Counted from the first letter of the stretch, positions 1-8,358 are shown. The stretch: 15,894 nucleotides of DNA from an uncultured Bacteroidales bacterium (GCA_937892015.1 CALAUY010000115.1:1-15894); one strand, 5' to 3'. Notes: generated by a model from the sequence alone, not told the origin. Numbers and translations are program-made.

Positions 1-1
1 G

Positions 2-559
2 ATGCACTACGACATCATCTCGGCCTTCATCAAGTCGATTCGCGGGAGTGACCCGGATGCCGCTATCTATTGGTTGGCGCGGATGGTGGCTGCAGGTGAA
101 GACCCGAAATTCATTGCCAGACGACTGGTTATCAGTGCAGCAGAAGATATCGGGTTGGCCAATCCGAATGCGTTGCTTATCGCCAATGCAGCGTTTGACG
201 TGGTGCAGAAAATCGGTTGGCCGGAAGGGCGTATTCCGCTTGCAGAGGCTACTGTTTACCTGGCCACAAGCCAGAAATCCAACTCGGCATATTTGGCCAT
301 CGATTCGGCACTGACGCTTGTGAAAGAGACCGGCAATCTGCCCGTTCCGCTGCACCTGAGGAATGCACCAACAGAGTTGATGAAAGATCTCGGATATAGC
401 GAGGGGTACAAGTATGCGCACGACTATCAAAACCATTTTGTAGAGCAGCAGTTCCTGCCGGACGCAATCAAGGACAAACAACTCTGGTATGCACAAGGCA
501 GTCCTGCTGAGCAGAAAATGAACGAGTGGATGAAGTATTTGTGGAAGAAAGATAAGTAG
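2..559 (+). CDS. rarA: RarA/MgsA-type AAA+ ATPase, C-terminal part (cut by window edge)
   Basis: This is the C-terminal portion of replication-associated recombination protein A (RarA, also MgsA), a clamp-loader-like AAA+ ATPase that acts at stalled replication forks. The visible 185 residues match the family's helical C-terminal and tetramerisation region: RGSDPDAAIYWLARM near residues 14-28, the GEDPKFIARRLVISAAEDIGLANP block near 32-55, and the YLATSQKSNSAY block near 86-98. The Walker A, Walker B and sensor regions are missing because the gene begins left of the window. The family is usually about 420-450 residues, so more than half is out of view. The first visible Met is probably internal, since homologues read straight through an equivalent GEEHY segment. 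hemW follows after 7 nt, so the two are probably co-transcribed. The identification is secure; the true start cannot be seen. Confidence 0.93.
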   Translation: MHYDIISAFIKSIRGSDPDAAIYWLARMVAAGEDPKFIARRLVISAAEDIGLANPNALLIANAAFDVVQKIGWPEGRIPLAEATVYLATSQKSNSAYLAIDSALTLVKETGNLPVPLHLRNAPTELMKDLGYSEGYKYAHDYQNHFVEQQFLPDAIKDKQLWYAQGSPAEQKMNEWMKYLWKKDK

Positions 560-566
560 CGACAGA

Positions 567-1679
567 TTGGCCGGCATTTACGTTCATATTCCGTTTTGCA
601 AGTCGCGCTGCGTATATTGCGATTTTTTCTCCACCACACTGTTGGAGCTGCGAGACGAGTACGTCAAAGCACTGCTGAAAGAAATGCAACTTCGGCGTAA
701 TTACCTGACCGAGGGCACGATACGCACTGTTTATTTCGGTGGCGGAACACCCTCGATGCTGAGCGCGGAGCAGATTGGCACGATTTTGGAGGGATTGCGA
801 GCACAGTACTGCATAGCTGCAGACGCGGAACTGACGCTGGAGGCCAATCCGTCGGACATCTCGGAAGAGAAGCTGAGGAGTTGGCGCGAGATGGGATTCG
901 ACCGATTGAGTATTGGCGTTCAGTCGTTTCGAGATGCTGCGCTGCGAACAATCGGACGCAGGCACAATGCGCAACAAGCTAAAGAAGCCGTTCGCAAGGC
1001 ACAGAAAGAGGGGTTCGAGAACGTGAGTATTGACTTGATATATGGTTTACCAAGCGAGAGTTTGGCGGATTGGAAAGATGAGGTGAGACAGGCGTTGGAA
1101 CTTAATATTCAGCACGTTTCGGCGTATTGCTTGAGTTATGAAGAAGGGACTGAACTGACGCGGATGCGTGAAAGGGAAGAGGTAAAAGAAGTAGATGAAG
1201 AGACCGAGAATGCGATGTACGATTATCTGGTTGAGGCGTTGCATGCAGCGGGAATAGAGCGATATGAGGTCTCCAATTTCGCGAAGCAGGGACGAGAGTC
1301 GCAGCACAACAGCAATTACTGGAACGGGACATCGTATCTGGGATTGGGTGCAGGCGCGCACTCTTTTGACGGCAAGAGTCGGCAGTGGAACGTCTGCGAT
1401 TTAGAGGCTTATCTGCGCGGCATAGAGAGCGAGACGGCATTCTTCGAGCGCGAGGAACTGACGGCAACAGACATGTATAACGAGCAGGTGATGCTGGGTT
1501 TGCGGACACGCAACGGACTGCAACTGTCGGCCGTTGGGGAAACATACCGGTCGCACTGCACAGAAATGGCAAAAGCGTACATCGAGCGCGGGTTGCTCCG
1601 AGAACAAGCAGGACGACTGGTTGCGACACAAGAAGGGATACATATTTTGAACAGGATAATTGAAGACATGATGATATGA
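567..1679 (+). CDS. hemW: HemW-like radical SAM heme chaperone (coproporphyrinogen III oxidase-related)
   Basis: This 370-residue radical SAM protein has the CxxxCxxC iron-sulfur motif at Cys11, Cys15 and Cys18, followed by D-F rather than the fourth cysteine (CxC) of true HemN. That favours HemW, a cytoplasmic heme-binding protein implicated in heme delivery, over the oxygen-independent coproporphyrinogen oxidase. Other landmarks are YFGGGTPS (SAM-binding glycine motif, residues 56-63), GVQSF (117-121), HNSNYW (247-252, the HemW HNxxYW signature) and GLGAGAHS (259-266). The start is a TTG at 567-569: no ATG or GTG lies between the in-frame TGA at 531-533 and this point, and starting here gives the usual MAGIYVHIPFC family N-terminus. 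The stop overlaps the next gene's ATG (ATGA, 1676-1679), pointing to translational coupling. Databases often mislabel this family as HemN. Confidence 0.93.
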   Translation: MAGIYVHIPFCKSRCVYCDFFSTTLLELRDEYVKALLKEMQLRRNYLTEGTIRTVYFGGGTPSMLSAEQIGTILEGLRAQYCIAADAELTLEANPSDISEEKLRSWREMGFDRLSIGVQSFRDAALRTIGRRHNAQQAKEAVRKAQKEGFENVSIDLIYGLPSESLADWKDEVRQALELNIQHVSAYCLSYEEGTELTRMREREEVKEVDEETENAMYDYLVEALHAAGIERYEVSNFAKQGRESQHNSNYWNGTSYLGLGAGAHSFDGKSRQWNVCDLEAYLRGIESETAFFEREELTATDMYNEQVMLGLRTRNGLQLSAVGETYRSHCTEMAKAYIERGLLREQAGRLVATQEGIHILNRIIEDMMI

Positions 1680-3940
1680 ATGCACAATTTAGAAAGACAT
1701 TTGCGAAGTGGTTCTGGCTGCTTTTCACAGCCGGACTGCTGTTTGTAGTGTTGTTTTTTGTCGGCATTGCACGGGGTTGGTTCGGCTATATGCCCCCGTT
1801 GGAAGATTTGCAGAATCCGAAGAACAAATATGCGAGTGAAGTGTTCTCCAACGATGCTGTTTCGTTGGGTCGCTACTATAGGACGGAGAACCGCGTAAGC
1901 GTTAATTATGAGGAGATTTCGCCGTACGTCATCCAAGCATTGGTAGCGACAGAAGATGCGCGGTTTTATTCGCATTCGGGCATCGACTCGAAAGCGTTTG
2001 TGCGTGCATTGCTGACATTGGGCAAAGCAGGTGGTGGCAGTACGATTACGCAACAGCTGAGCAAACAGCTGTATTCGCCCACTGCCGGAAGCACGTTTCA
2101 GCGACTGCTACAGAAACCTAATGAATGGGTGATTGCGGTGCAACTGGAGCGGCTTTACTCGAAAGACGAGATTATTATGATGTACCTGAATCAGTTTGAT
2201 TTTCTGTATAATGCAGTAGGTATCAAGAGTGCGGCACAAGTGTATTTCGGTAAGAAACCGAGCGAACTGACGGCAGAAGAGTCGGCAGTACTGATAGGGA
2301 TGTGTAAGAATCCCTCGCTGTATAATCCCATTCGTCACACTGAACGTGCACAACTTCGCCGCAACACCGTGCTCAACCAGATGGAGAAATACGATTTCAT
2401 TACAGAGGCCGAGTGCGATTCGCTGAAAGAGTTGCCGCTTGAAATTAACTACCATTCGGTTGACCACAAAGAGGGCAGTGCGCAATATCTGCGCGAATAT
2501 CTGCGGCAGATTTTGACGGCGAAAGAGCCGAAAGAGAGCAGTTATTCGGAGTGGAACAAGGCGCAGTACGCGCTGGATAAGCGGGAATGGGACACTAATC
2601 CGCTGTATGGTTTTTGCCAGAAGAACAAGAAAGCTGACGGTTCGCATTACGACTTGTACAACGATGGATTGCGCATCTACACGACAGTCGATTCGCGCAT
2701 GCAACGCTATGCTGAAGAGGCCGTTCAGGAGCACATGAAAGACCTGCAGGCTCGGTTCTTCCGTGAAAAGAGGAACAAGAGTTACGCACCTTTCTCGCGT
2801 CAGATGACGAAAGAGGAGATCAACGCTGCAATGACCCGCTCGATGAAGCAGAGCGAGCGATACCGAGTACTGAAGCGAGACGGCAAGAGCGAAGAAGAGA
2901 TTCGCACCATCTTCGACACCCCCGTCGAGATGCAGGTTTTCTCGTATAACGGACTGATAGACACTACTCTATCCCCGATGGACAGTATACGCTGGCAGAA
3001 GTATTTCCTTCGGTGCGGCTTCATGTCGATGGACCCGCACACGGGTTACGTGAAGGCGTATGTGGGCGGACCTGACTTTGCACATTTCCAGTACGACATG
3101 GTTTCGATGGGTCGCAGGCAAGTGGGATCTACTGTTAAGCCATTCTTGTACACGTTGGCGATGAGCGAAGGGATGTGGCCGTGCGACAAGACTATCAATC
3201 AGTCGATTACACTACGAACAGAGACAGGTCAGGACTGGACGCCCCGTAATGACGGAAAGACGCACATCGGTGATACAGTGACGTTGCAATGGGGATTGGC
3301 ACAGTCGAACAACTGGATCTCGGCGTATCTGATGTCGCTGTTTGGTCCGAAGCAGTTGGTAAGCATGATGCGCTCTTTCGGCATCCAGGGCGACATCCCT
3401 GCTGTGGTCAGTCTGTGCTTGGGGCCGTGTGAAGTAAGCGTGCGGGAGATGGTGGACGCTTACACCGTTTTCCCGAGTAAAGGCATCCGTATCGAGCCGC
3501 TGTTCGTGTCGCGTATAGAGGACAGTAACGGCAACGTGATTGCCACGTTCACGCCCGAGACGTACGAAGTGATTGACGAGTTAACATCGTACAAGATGAT
3601 AAGCATGCTGCGCGGTGTGGCAGATGGCGGCACGGGTTCACGTGTGCGTTTCCGCTACAATTTGCGAATGCCGATGGGCGCAAAGACGGGTACGACGCAA
3701 AACAACTCCGACGGTTGGTTTATGGGCTTCACGCCATCGTTAGTTAACGGATGTTGGGTTGGCGGCGAAGATCGCTCCATCCATTTCGACTCGATGGCAG
3801 AAGGGCAAGGTGCCTCGATGGCGCTTCCCATCTGGGCACTCTATATGCAGAAAGTGTATGCCGACAGCAATCTCGGATACACTGAAGACGAGGCGTTCGA
3901 TGTGCCGAGCACGTTTAATCCGAATGCGGGATGCGAATAA
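1676..3940 (+). CDS. Bifunctional class A penicillin-binding protein (PBP1A family)
   Basis: This peptidoglycan synthase polymerises lipid II (GT51 glycosyltransferase) and cross-links stem peptides (transpeptidase) on the periplasmic side of the inner membrane. Of 754 residues, 1-10 are a short cytoplasmic tail and about 12-33 a single membrane anchor. The GT51 domain spans roughly 60-260, with the catalytic Glu93 in TEDARFYSHSG, GGGSTITQQLSKQ (119-131) and a second conserved Glu158 followed by the SKDEIIMMYLNQ helix. A linker of about 290-440 is charged and helical. The transpeptidase carries all three penicilloyl-serine motifs: S485-T-V-K488 (nucleophile Ser485), S544-N-N546 and K670-T-G672. 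Both active sites therefore look intact. The start overlaps the hemW stop by 4 bp, and the last 10 bp overlap the TPR gene downstream. It would commonly be annotated mrcA/ponA, but orthology to a specific E. coli PBP is not decidable from the sequence alone. Confidence 0.94.
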   Translation: MNAQFRKTFAKWFWLLFTAGLLFVVLFFVGIARGWFGYMPPLEDLQNPKNKYASEVFSNDAVSLGRYYRTENRVSVNYEEISPYVIQALVATEDARFYSHSGIDSKAFVRALLTLGKAGGGSTITQQLSKQLYSPTAGSTFQRLLQKPNEWVIAVQLERLYSKDEIIMMYLNQFDFLYNAVGIKSAAQVYFGKKPSELTAEESAVLIGMCKNPSLYNPIRHTERAQLRRNTVLNQMEKYDFITEAECDSLKELPLEINYHSVDHKEGSAQYLREYLRQILTAKEPKESSYSEWNKAQYALDKREWDTNPLYGFCQKNKKADGSHYDLYNDGLRIYTTVDSRMQRYAEEAVQEHMKDLQARFFREKRNKSYAPFSRQMTKEEINAAMTRSMKQSERYRVLKRDGKSEEEIRTIFDTPVEMQVFSYNGLIDTTLSPMDSIRWQKYFLRCGFMSMDPHTGYVKAYVGGPDFAHFQYDMVSMGRRQVGSTVKPFLYTLAMSEGMWPCDKTINQSITLRTETGQDWTPRNDGKTHIGDTVTLQWGLAQSNNWISAYLMSLFGPKQLVSMMRSFGIQGDIPAVVSLCLGPCEVSVREMVDAYTVFPSKGIRIEPLFVSRIEDSNGNVIATFTPETYEVIDELTSYKMISMLRGVADGGTGSRVRFRYNLRMPMGAKTGTTQNNSDGWFMGFTPSLVNGCWVGGEDRSIHFDSMAEGQGASMALPIWALYMQKVYADSNLGYTEDEAFDVPSTFNPNAGCE

Positions 3941-5940
3941 AAGAGACCGGCATACTATTTCTGATGCTGTTGTTGCCGCTGACAGCAACCGCACAACTGA
4001 ACACCGACCGCATTACTGCAATCGGGCGCAACGCGTTGTACTACGAGGATTATGTGTTGAGTATTCAGTATTTCAACCAAGTCATCAAACTTAAGCCATA
4101 CTTGGCTGAACCGTACTTGTACAGGGCGATTGCGAAGATTCAGTTGGGCGACTATGGCGGTGCCGAGCAGGACTGCAATCAGGCGATTAAGAACAGTCCT
4201 TTCTTGCCGGGTGCTTACTACACGCGCGGATTCGTTTATCGCCAAACGGAGCAATACGATAAGGCAGAGAAAGATTTCAGCGAGGCGCTGGTTTTCTCGC
4301 CGGACAACAAGACCTATTTACTATTACGCGCGGACGTGCGCGCGCAGGCGAAGAACTACGCGGGGGCGTTGGAGGACATCAACTACTTGCTGCGCAAAGA
4401 GCCTCAGACGGCCTCTTTCCACTTCGAAAAGGGCGTCATCCTCATGAACAGTTTAGACACGACCGGCGCATTGGCATCGTTCTCCGAAGCGGTACATTAC
4501 GAGGAGCAGAACGCTGCCAACTGGAGTGCGAGGGGACTGGTTAACAGCATGTTAGAGCACGACGATGACGCGTTGTACGACCTGACGCAAGCTATCAATC
4601 TTGGCAGCAAATGGGCAGGAGACTACATCAATCGTGGCGTGCTGCAGTACAAACGGCATAATTTCCGCGGGGCGCTGAGCGATTACGACAAAGCAATAGA
4701 GATTAATCCTAATGACGGTCGTTGCTACTACAATCGCGGCTTGCTGCGACAAGAATTAGGCGACTATAATCGGGCGCTGGAGGATTACAACACGGCACTG
4801 GAATTGAGTCCTGAAGACGTGGAGATTCACTACCAACGCGGAACGGTGAACATGCAGTTGCGGCAATGGCAAGATGCCGTGAACGATTTCGACTCGCTCA
4901 TTGCTCATTACCCGTATTTCCTGCCATCGTACTATCTTGGAGCGCAAGCCAAGACAGCACTTGGCGACAAGAAGGGGGCGTTCCGTTATCAGCAGAAAGC
5001 GGCACAACTGGAGCAAGACAAAGAGAAAATCCAGCAGGCCAAACAAGTGAACACCGATGCGCAACTGGCTGAGAATCAGCCGCGCAAGAAAGACCATCGG
5101 AAAGAGTTCTCTAACCGTGCGGCGCAGAACCGTCCGGAAGAGACGGATGCATCAGATTCGTATCGCAGCGAAGCGCGCGGCACGGTTCAAAAGCGATATG
5201 CCGATGTGGTCAACGAGCCAAACATACTGCTCAGCTATTACGGGCAAACGCCGACATTGCGCCGCACGGGTTACTACCATTACGTGGTGGACGAGTACAA
5301 CCGGCAGAACGTGCTGCCGTCCCCCTTGCGGTTCTCGCTCATGGACCTTGCACTGACGGCCGAGATGGTAAGCAGCCATTTCGACCAAATTGACCAACTG
5401 TCGCGGCAGATTGACCGCGTGGAGGACGGACACCTGAAAGACGAACGTTATGCCGACCTGTATTTTGCACGGGCGATGGAGTTTGCTTTAGTGCAAGACT
5501 ACAACTCCGCCATTGATGATTGCAACAAAGCCGTGGCACTGCGCAGTCGCTTCCCGATTGCAGTGTTCTGCCGCGCCACGTGGCGGTATAAACTGCTGGA
5601 ATTCAGGCGAGAAGCGGGCGAGGCGGGCAGTGCGGAGCAACTCAAACACGAGCTGGAGCTGCTGTTGCGCGACTACGATGAGGTCATCCGCCAACAGCCT
5701 GACTTTGCGTTCGCATACTATAACAGGGCGAACATGTTGTGCAGTCAGCGCGATTATGCAACGGCCGTCAGTTACTATACGCAAGCTATTGCGATGGACG
5801 GCGATTTCGCCGAGGCGTACTTCAATCGCGGCCTAACGTATATCTATACGGGCGAGAACGACAAGGGATTGCAAGACCTCTCGAAAGCGGGCGAGTTGGG
5901 CATCTACCAAGCGTACAACCTCATCAGTCGGTTCAAGTAA
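3931..5940 (+). CDS. Secreted tetratricopeptide-repeat (TPR) protein
   Basis: This 669-residue protein begins with a Sec signal peptide (about residues 1-21: basic start, LFLMLLLPL core, TATAQ cleavage region) without a lipobox, so it should be a soluble periplasmic or exported protein. Residues about 30-360 form a continuous TPR solenoid of roughly nine repeats with the usual small/aromatic pattern; examples are GDYGGAEQDCNQAIKNSP (73-90), FRGALSDYDKAIEINP (245-260) and GDYNRALEDYNTALELSP (277-294). A charged Lys/Gln/Glu/Arg-rich linker (about 357-420) and a non-TPR segment (about 420-505) separate this from a second TPR block (about 507-660). TPR arrays bind other proteins; no enzymatic motif is visible. 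The start overlaps the PBP 3' end by 10 bp and the stop abuts the next start codon, so translation is probably coupled with both neighbours. A role as a PBP partner is inferred from context only. Confidence 0.88.
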   Translation: MRIKETGILFLMLLLPLTATAQLNTDRITAIGRNALYYEDYVLSIQYFNQVIKLKPYLAEPYLYRAIAKIQLGDYGGAEQDCNQAIKNSPFLPGAYYTRGFVYRQTEQYDKAEKDFSEALVFSPDNKTYLLLRADVRAQAKNYAGALEDINYLLRKEPQTASFHFEKGVILMNSLDTTGALASFSEAVHYEEQNAANWSARGLVNSMLEHDDDALYDLTQAINLGSKWAGDYINRGVLQYKRHNFRGALSDYDKAIEINPNDGRCYYNRGLLRQELGDYNRALEDYNTALELSPEDVEIHYQRGTVNMQLRQWQDAVNDFDSLIAHYPYFLPSYYLGAQAKTALGDKKGAFRYQQKAAQLEQDKEKIQQAKQVNTDAQLAENQPRKKDHRKEFSNRAAQNRPEETDASDSYRSEARGTVQKRYADVVNEPNILLSYYGQTPTLRRTGYYHYVVDEYNRQNVLPSPLRFSLMDLALTAEMVSSHFDQIDQLSRQIDRVEDGHLKDERYADLYFARAMEFALVQDYNSAIDDCNKAVALRSRFPIAVFCRATWRYKLLEFRREAGEAGSAEQLKHELELLLRDYDEVIRQQPDFAFAYYNRANMLCSQRDYATAVSYYTQAIAMDGDFAEAYFNRGLTYIYTGENDKGLQDLSKAGELGIYQAYNLISRFK

Positions 5941-6831
5941 ATGAAGCGTAAAGTATTGATAGTGTTCTGTTTGGCATTGCTGCCGATGATTGGACGAGCG
6001 CAGTTGCTTTGGCAGATAAGCGGCAATGGTGCACTTGACAAGTCGTACCTTTTCGCCACCAACCGACTGACTGACATCACGTTCTTGGACACTGTGCCGA
6101 ACCTTTTCAAAGCGTACTCACGCAGCAACAAAGTGATTACTGAGTTCGCAATGCAAGACTACGAGGCCATTGCAGCCCTGCGAACGGCAGCACTGCTTCC
6201 GGACTCCGTTCGACTGATGAATGTCTTCACTGAAGACGAGTATCGTTCCATCGATGAGGCACTGCGACTGACGCTGGGAATGGGGCTCTCCCAACTCGGG
6301 CGGATGAAGCCGCAGTACCTCACGGAGATGTACCGCACCGAACTGCTCAAGATGTGGGCTGACTACAAAGAGGAACGGTCGTCGGAACATTTCTTCGAGT
6401 CGGTTGCGTCGCAACAAGGCAGACCTATCTACGGACTGGACGACATTGGCGAAGCGATGTACATGATGTTCGACCGCGAGCCGTTCCACTGGCAGTGCAC
6501 CGAACTCAAGAAAGTGGTGGAGTATCCCGAGCGCGAAGTGCGTCAAGAGAAAGTGCTTCGCGACCTCTATAAGCAGGGCCGACTGCTCGACATCGCTTAT
6601 CAGGTGAGTGGTCCGGACAACCAGACAACCATTTCATTCTCAGACTATAAGGTCTATTGCGCACGTAACACGACGTGGGTCAAACGCCTTGCGCCGTACC
6701 TCAAAGAGGGCAAAACGTTTATCTGCCTCAACGCCATCTATCTGGGCGGCGAAGAAGGACTGATTGCCCAACTCCAGGCTGCAGGTTACCGAGTAAAGCC
6801 GCTCAATAAACCACAAAAGACAAGTCCTTAG
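5941..6831 (+). CDS. TraB/GumN-like secreted protein with a degenerate metal site
   Basis: The 296-residue product has a Sec signal peptide (about 1-20, MKRKVLIVFC start, GRAQ cleavage region). Its body follows the TraB/GumN (TIKI-related) pattern: LLWQISGNG (22-30), SYLFATNRL (35-43), ITEFAMQD (66-73), MKPQYLTEM (122-130), GLDDIGEAMYMMF (165-177), and near the end FICLNAIYLGGEEGLIAQL (260-278) with AAGYRVKPL. Active relatives have GxxH in the first motif (FGTHH or FGTIH) and GAGH/GALH in the last. Here these positions read A39-T-N-R42 and N264-A-I-Y267, so both metal-binding histidines are absent while the flanking scaffold is kept; the conserved acidic residue E68 remains. It is probably a pseudoenzyme or binding protein. 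It is the last gene of the operon, starting immediately after the TPR stop codon. The family call rests on motif spacing I recognise, not on a search. Confidence 0.75.
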   Translation: MKRKVLIVFCLALLPMIGRAQLLWQISGNGALDKSYLFATNRLTDITFLDTVPNLFKAYSRSNKVITEFAMQDYEAIAALRTAALLPDSVRLMNVFTEDEYRSIDEALRLTLGMGLSQLGRMKPQYLTEMYRTELLKMWADYKEERSSEHFFESVASQQGRPIYGLDDIGEAMYMMFDREPFHWQCTELKKVVEYPEREVRQEKVLRDLYKQGRLLDIAYQVSGPDNQTTISFSDYKVYCARNTTWVKRLAPYLKEGKTFICLNAIYLGGEEGLIAQLQAAGYRVKPLNKPQKTSP

Positions 6832-6861
6832 GTCAAGATGCCGTGAGATTTTGACCTAAGG
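6826..6861 (+). terminator. Stem-loop at the end of the rarA-to-TraB-like operon
   Basis: A perfect 11-bp inverted repeat (CCTTAGGTCAA at 6826-6836, TTGACCTAAGG at 6851-6861) encloses a 14-nt loop. The left arm contains the TAG stop codon of the TraB-like gene. No strong T-tract follows on the + strand, so this is a terminator-like or mRNA 3'-end stabilising hairpin rather than a textbook intrinsic terminator. It lies between convergent genes and could act on either strand. Confidence 0.55.
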
Positions 6862-6892
6862 ACTGAAAACAGAAAGGATGTTGAGCAGCAAA

Positions 6893-6952
6893 CGCGGTTA
6901 TTCTGCAAGCGAGCTTACATAGTAAGCGCGGTTTCGCAGTAAGCGAGATTTA
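6893..6952. repeat. Diverged tandem direct repeat at the serpin 3' end
   Basis: Two related copies lie in tandem, at 6893-6917 and 6927-6952. Both begin CGCGGTT and continue through GCA-G/T-AAGCGAG to an A/T end, with small gaps. Between them GCTTAC (6913-6918) pairs with GTAAGC (6922-6927) across a 3-nt loop, giving a small hairpin. The second copy overlaps the serpin stop codon. On the - strand this hairpin falls just downstream of the serpin gene and may help end its transcript. Confidence 0.45.
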
Positions 6953-8254
6953 TTCAGCAGTCGGTTTGCCGATTTTGCCGGCGAAGAGGATTGTGCCGTA
7001 CTTAACCTCGCGGATGAAGAGCAGGAACGGCCGATCCACGATGAACGGTTCGATGGGCATAGGTGACGCTGCTTTATCATTCACAATACCAATAGTTACT
7101 GCAGCTGCTTTGGCACCCTCTTCATCCACTTCGAGGTACGATTTCTGGAAGAGTTTGCCGAGGAAGAGGTCGGCATCTGTTCCCATGCCGTTGTACGTGG
7201 CGAGGTCGGTGAGGTCTGCACGTACATTGTCAAAAACGTCCGTCATGCCCAACGCTTTCATATCTTCCTCAAGGTCGCGGCGGTAGTCGAGTTTTAACTT
7301 AGGTATTTGCACCTGCACTTCATACGAGCCCATAAGCGACTCTAACTCTTTGAGTTTGTCCATGTTAAAATCCGCCAGATAGTCGTCGCACGACAGTTCT
7401 TCGCGTGGCAGGACGATGTCCATACAATAGGCCCTGTCCTTAAAATACATGCGCAGCATGCGCGCGTCGTAGGGCCGTATTTCAGCAAAAGACTCGCCAT
7501 TGTCGTAATCCATGGGTGGCCACGATGGCATAACGCTCAACTCATTCGACATGCTCATCATATCCACCTGAATGGTGCTACCGTCGCGGAGAGTGAAGTC
7601 TTGCTTGCGGGTGTCCGTCTTGTTGAATTTCTCCTGCCATTTGCTCTTGAAATAGAGTGCGTTGGCAAGCACCATGCGGCTTTCTTCCGTGAAATCCTGC
7701 TCGGTAACGACCCGCTTGATAAGCCCTTTGGTGTTCTTGTCAGCCCAAGCATTGATTGTCTTCACAATGGCAGGGTCTTGCAGGTCGGATGACTCAATAG
7801 TAGCCTTGAAATACTGCTTTGCGGTCTGCCTGAAAGGCTCTTTAAGACTGAGGACATCGTCCACCCAGATAGCATTGGCGATGTTCATGTCGGTGTACTT
7901 GTCGAGGTACGGCAAGTTCTCGAGCAGGTTCTTGTAGTAATCATTGAGCTCGCTGATGTCGTAATCAGCAGCGCCTATCACATCGAGAATCTGGCTCAGA
8001 GTCGTGCCATTAGCGCCATTGGCGAGCATAGAGGACACAATAGCGACACTGAGTGGCGAAAGAAACACGTTCTCGCTCTTTTGCTCGGTGGCATTGGCTT
8101 GCTTGAGCAAGTCGAGAGAGAAAGCGTTCTGCTCGCGGTTGATGTTGATTTCTGTTGTTGATAGCGTGAGCGTCTGAACTGAATGCGGGCTATCGCCGCA
8201 TGCCGTTAAGAAGAGGGATGCCATCAGCGCGAAAAGAATACTTTTTGTCTTCAT
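6950..8254 (-). CDS. Serpin-family protease inhibitor, predicted lipoprotein
   Basis: This 434-residue protein is a full-length serpin, a suicide inhibitor that traps serine or cysteine proteases by inserting its cleaved reactive-centre loop into a beta-sheet. The N-terminus is a lipoprotein signal with lipobox L16-T-A-C19, so the mature protein should be membrane-anchored. Core serpin blocks are FLSPLSVAIVSSMLANGANG (64-83), IANAIWVD (125-132), MVLANALYFKSKWQEKF (194-210), MDIVLPRE (278-285) and the C-terminal PFIVDRPFLLFI (403-414). The hinge DEEGAKAAAVT (377-387) has the small residues needed for loop insertion, so it should be inhibitory. Counting 17 residues from the hinge Glu places P1-P1' at Lys394-Ala395, suggesting trypsin-like or lysine-specific targets. 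It has its own promoter and converges on the + strand operon. A Bacteroidales precedent is Tannerella miropin, also a lipoprotein serpin. Confidence 0.93.
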   Translation of the reverse strand: MKTKSILFALMASLFLTACGDSPHSVQTLTLSTTEININREQNAFSLDLLKQANATEQKSENVFLSPLSVAIVSSMLANGANGTTLSQILDVIGAADYDISELNDYYKNLLENLPYLDKYTDMNIANAIWVDDVLSLKEPFRQTAKQYFKATIESSDLQDPAIVKTINAWADKNTKGLIKRVVTEQDFTEESRMVLANALYFKSKWQEKFNKTDTRKQDFTLRDGSTIQVDMMSMSNELSVMPSWPPMDYDNGESFAEIRPYDARMLRMYFKDRAYCMDIVLPREELSCDDYLADFNMDKLKELESLMGSYEVQVQIPKLKLDYRRDLEEDMKALGMTDVFDNVRADLTDLATYNGMGTDADLFLGKLFQKSYLEVDEEGAKAAAVTIGIVNDKAASPMPIEPFIVDRPFLLFIREVKYGTILFAGKIGKPTAE

Positions 8255-8300
8255 ACTTTTAGTTGTTTAGTCGTGGACCGCATTATTACGAATCCGACTG

Positions 8301-8332
8301 CAAAGTTACTGCTTTTTTTTGACATGTGCAAA
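8301..8332 (-). promoter_or_regulatory. Bacteroidetes-type promoter of the serpin gene
   Basis: On the - strand, TTTG (8332-8329) is followed after exactly 20 nt by TAACTTTG (8308-8301). This fits the Bacteroidetes primary sigma consensus of a -33 TTTG and a -7 TAnnTTTG box. Transcription would start near 8294, giving a leader of about 40 nt before the serpin ATG at 8254. The leader near the start codon is A-rich with no Shine-Dalgarno sequence, as is usual in this phylum. Confidence 0.82.
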
Positions 8333-8358
8333 TTTTAGACTTATCCAACCTAAAATTG

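Noticed and set aside
1102..2053. Two 210-220-codon open frames on the - strand over hemW and the PBP gene
   Set aside because: They run across two genes with intact catalytic motifs on the + strand and show low-complexity, Ser/Arg/Cys-rich translations typical of shadow frames.
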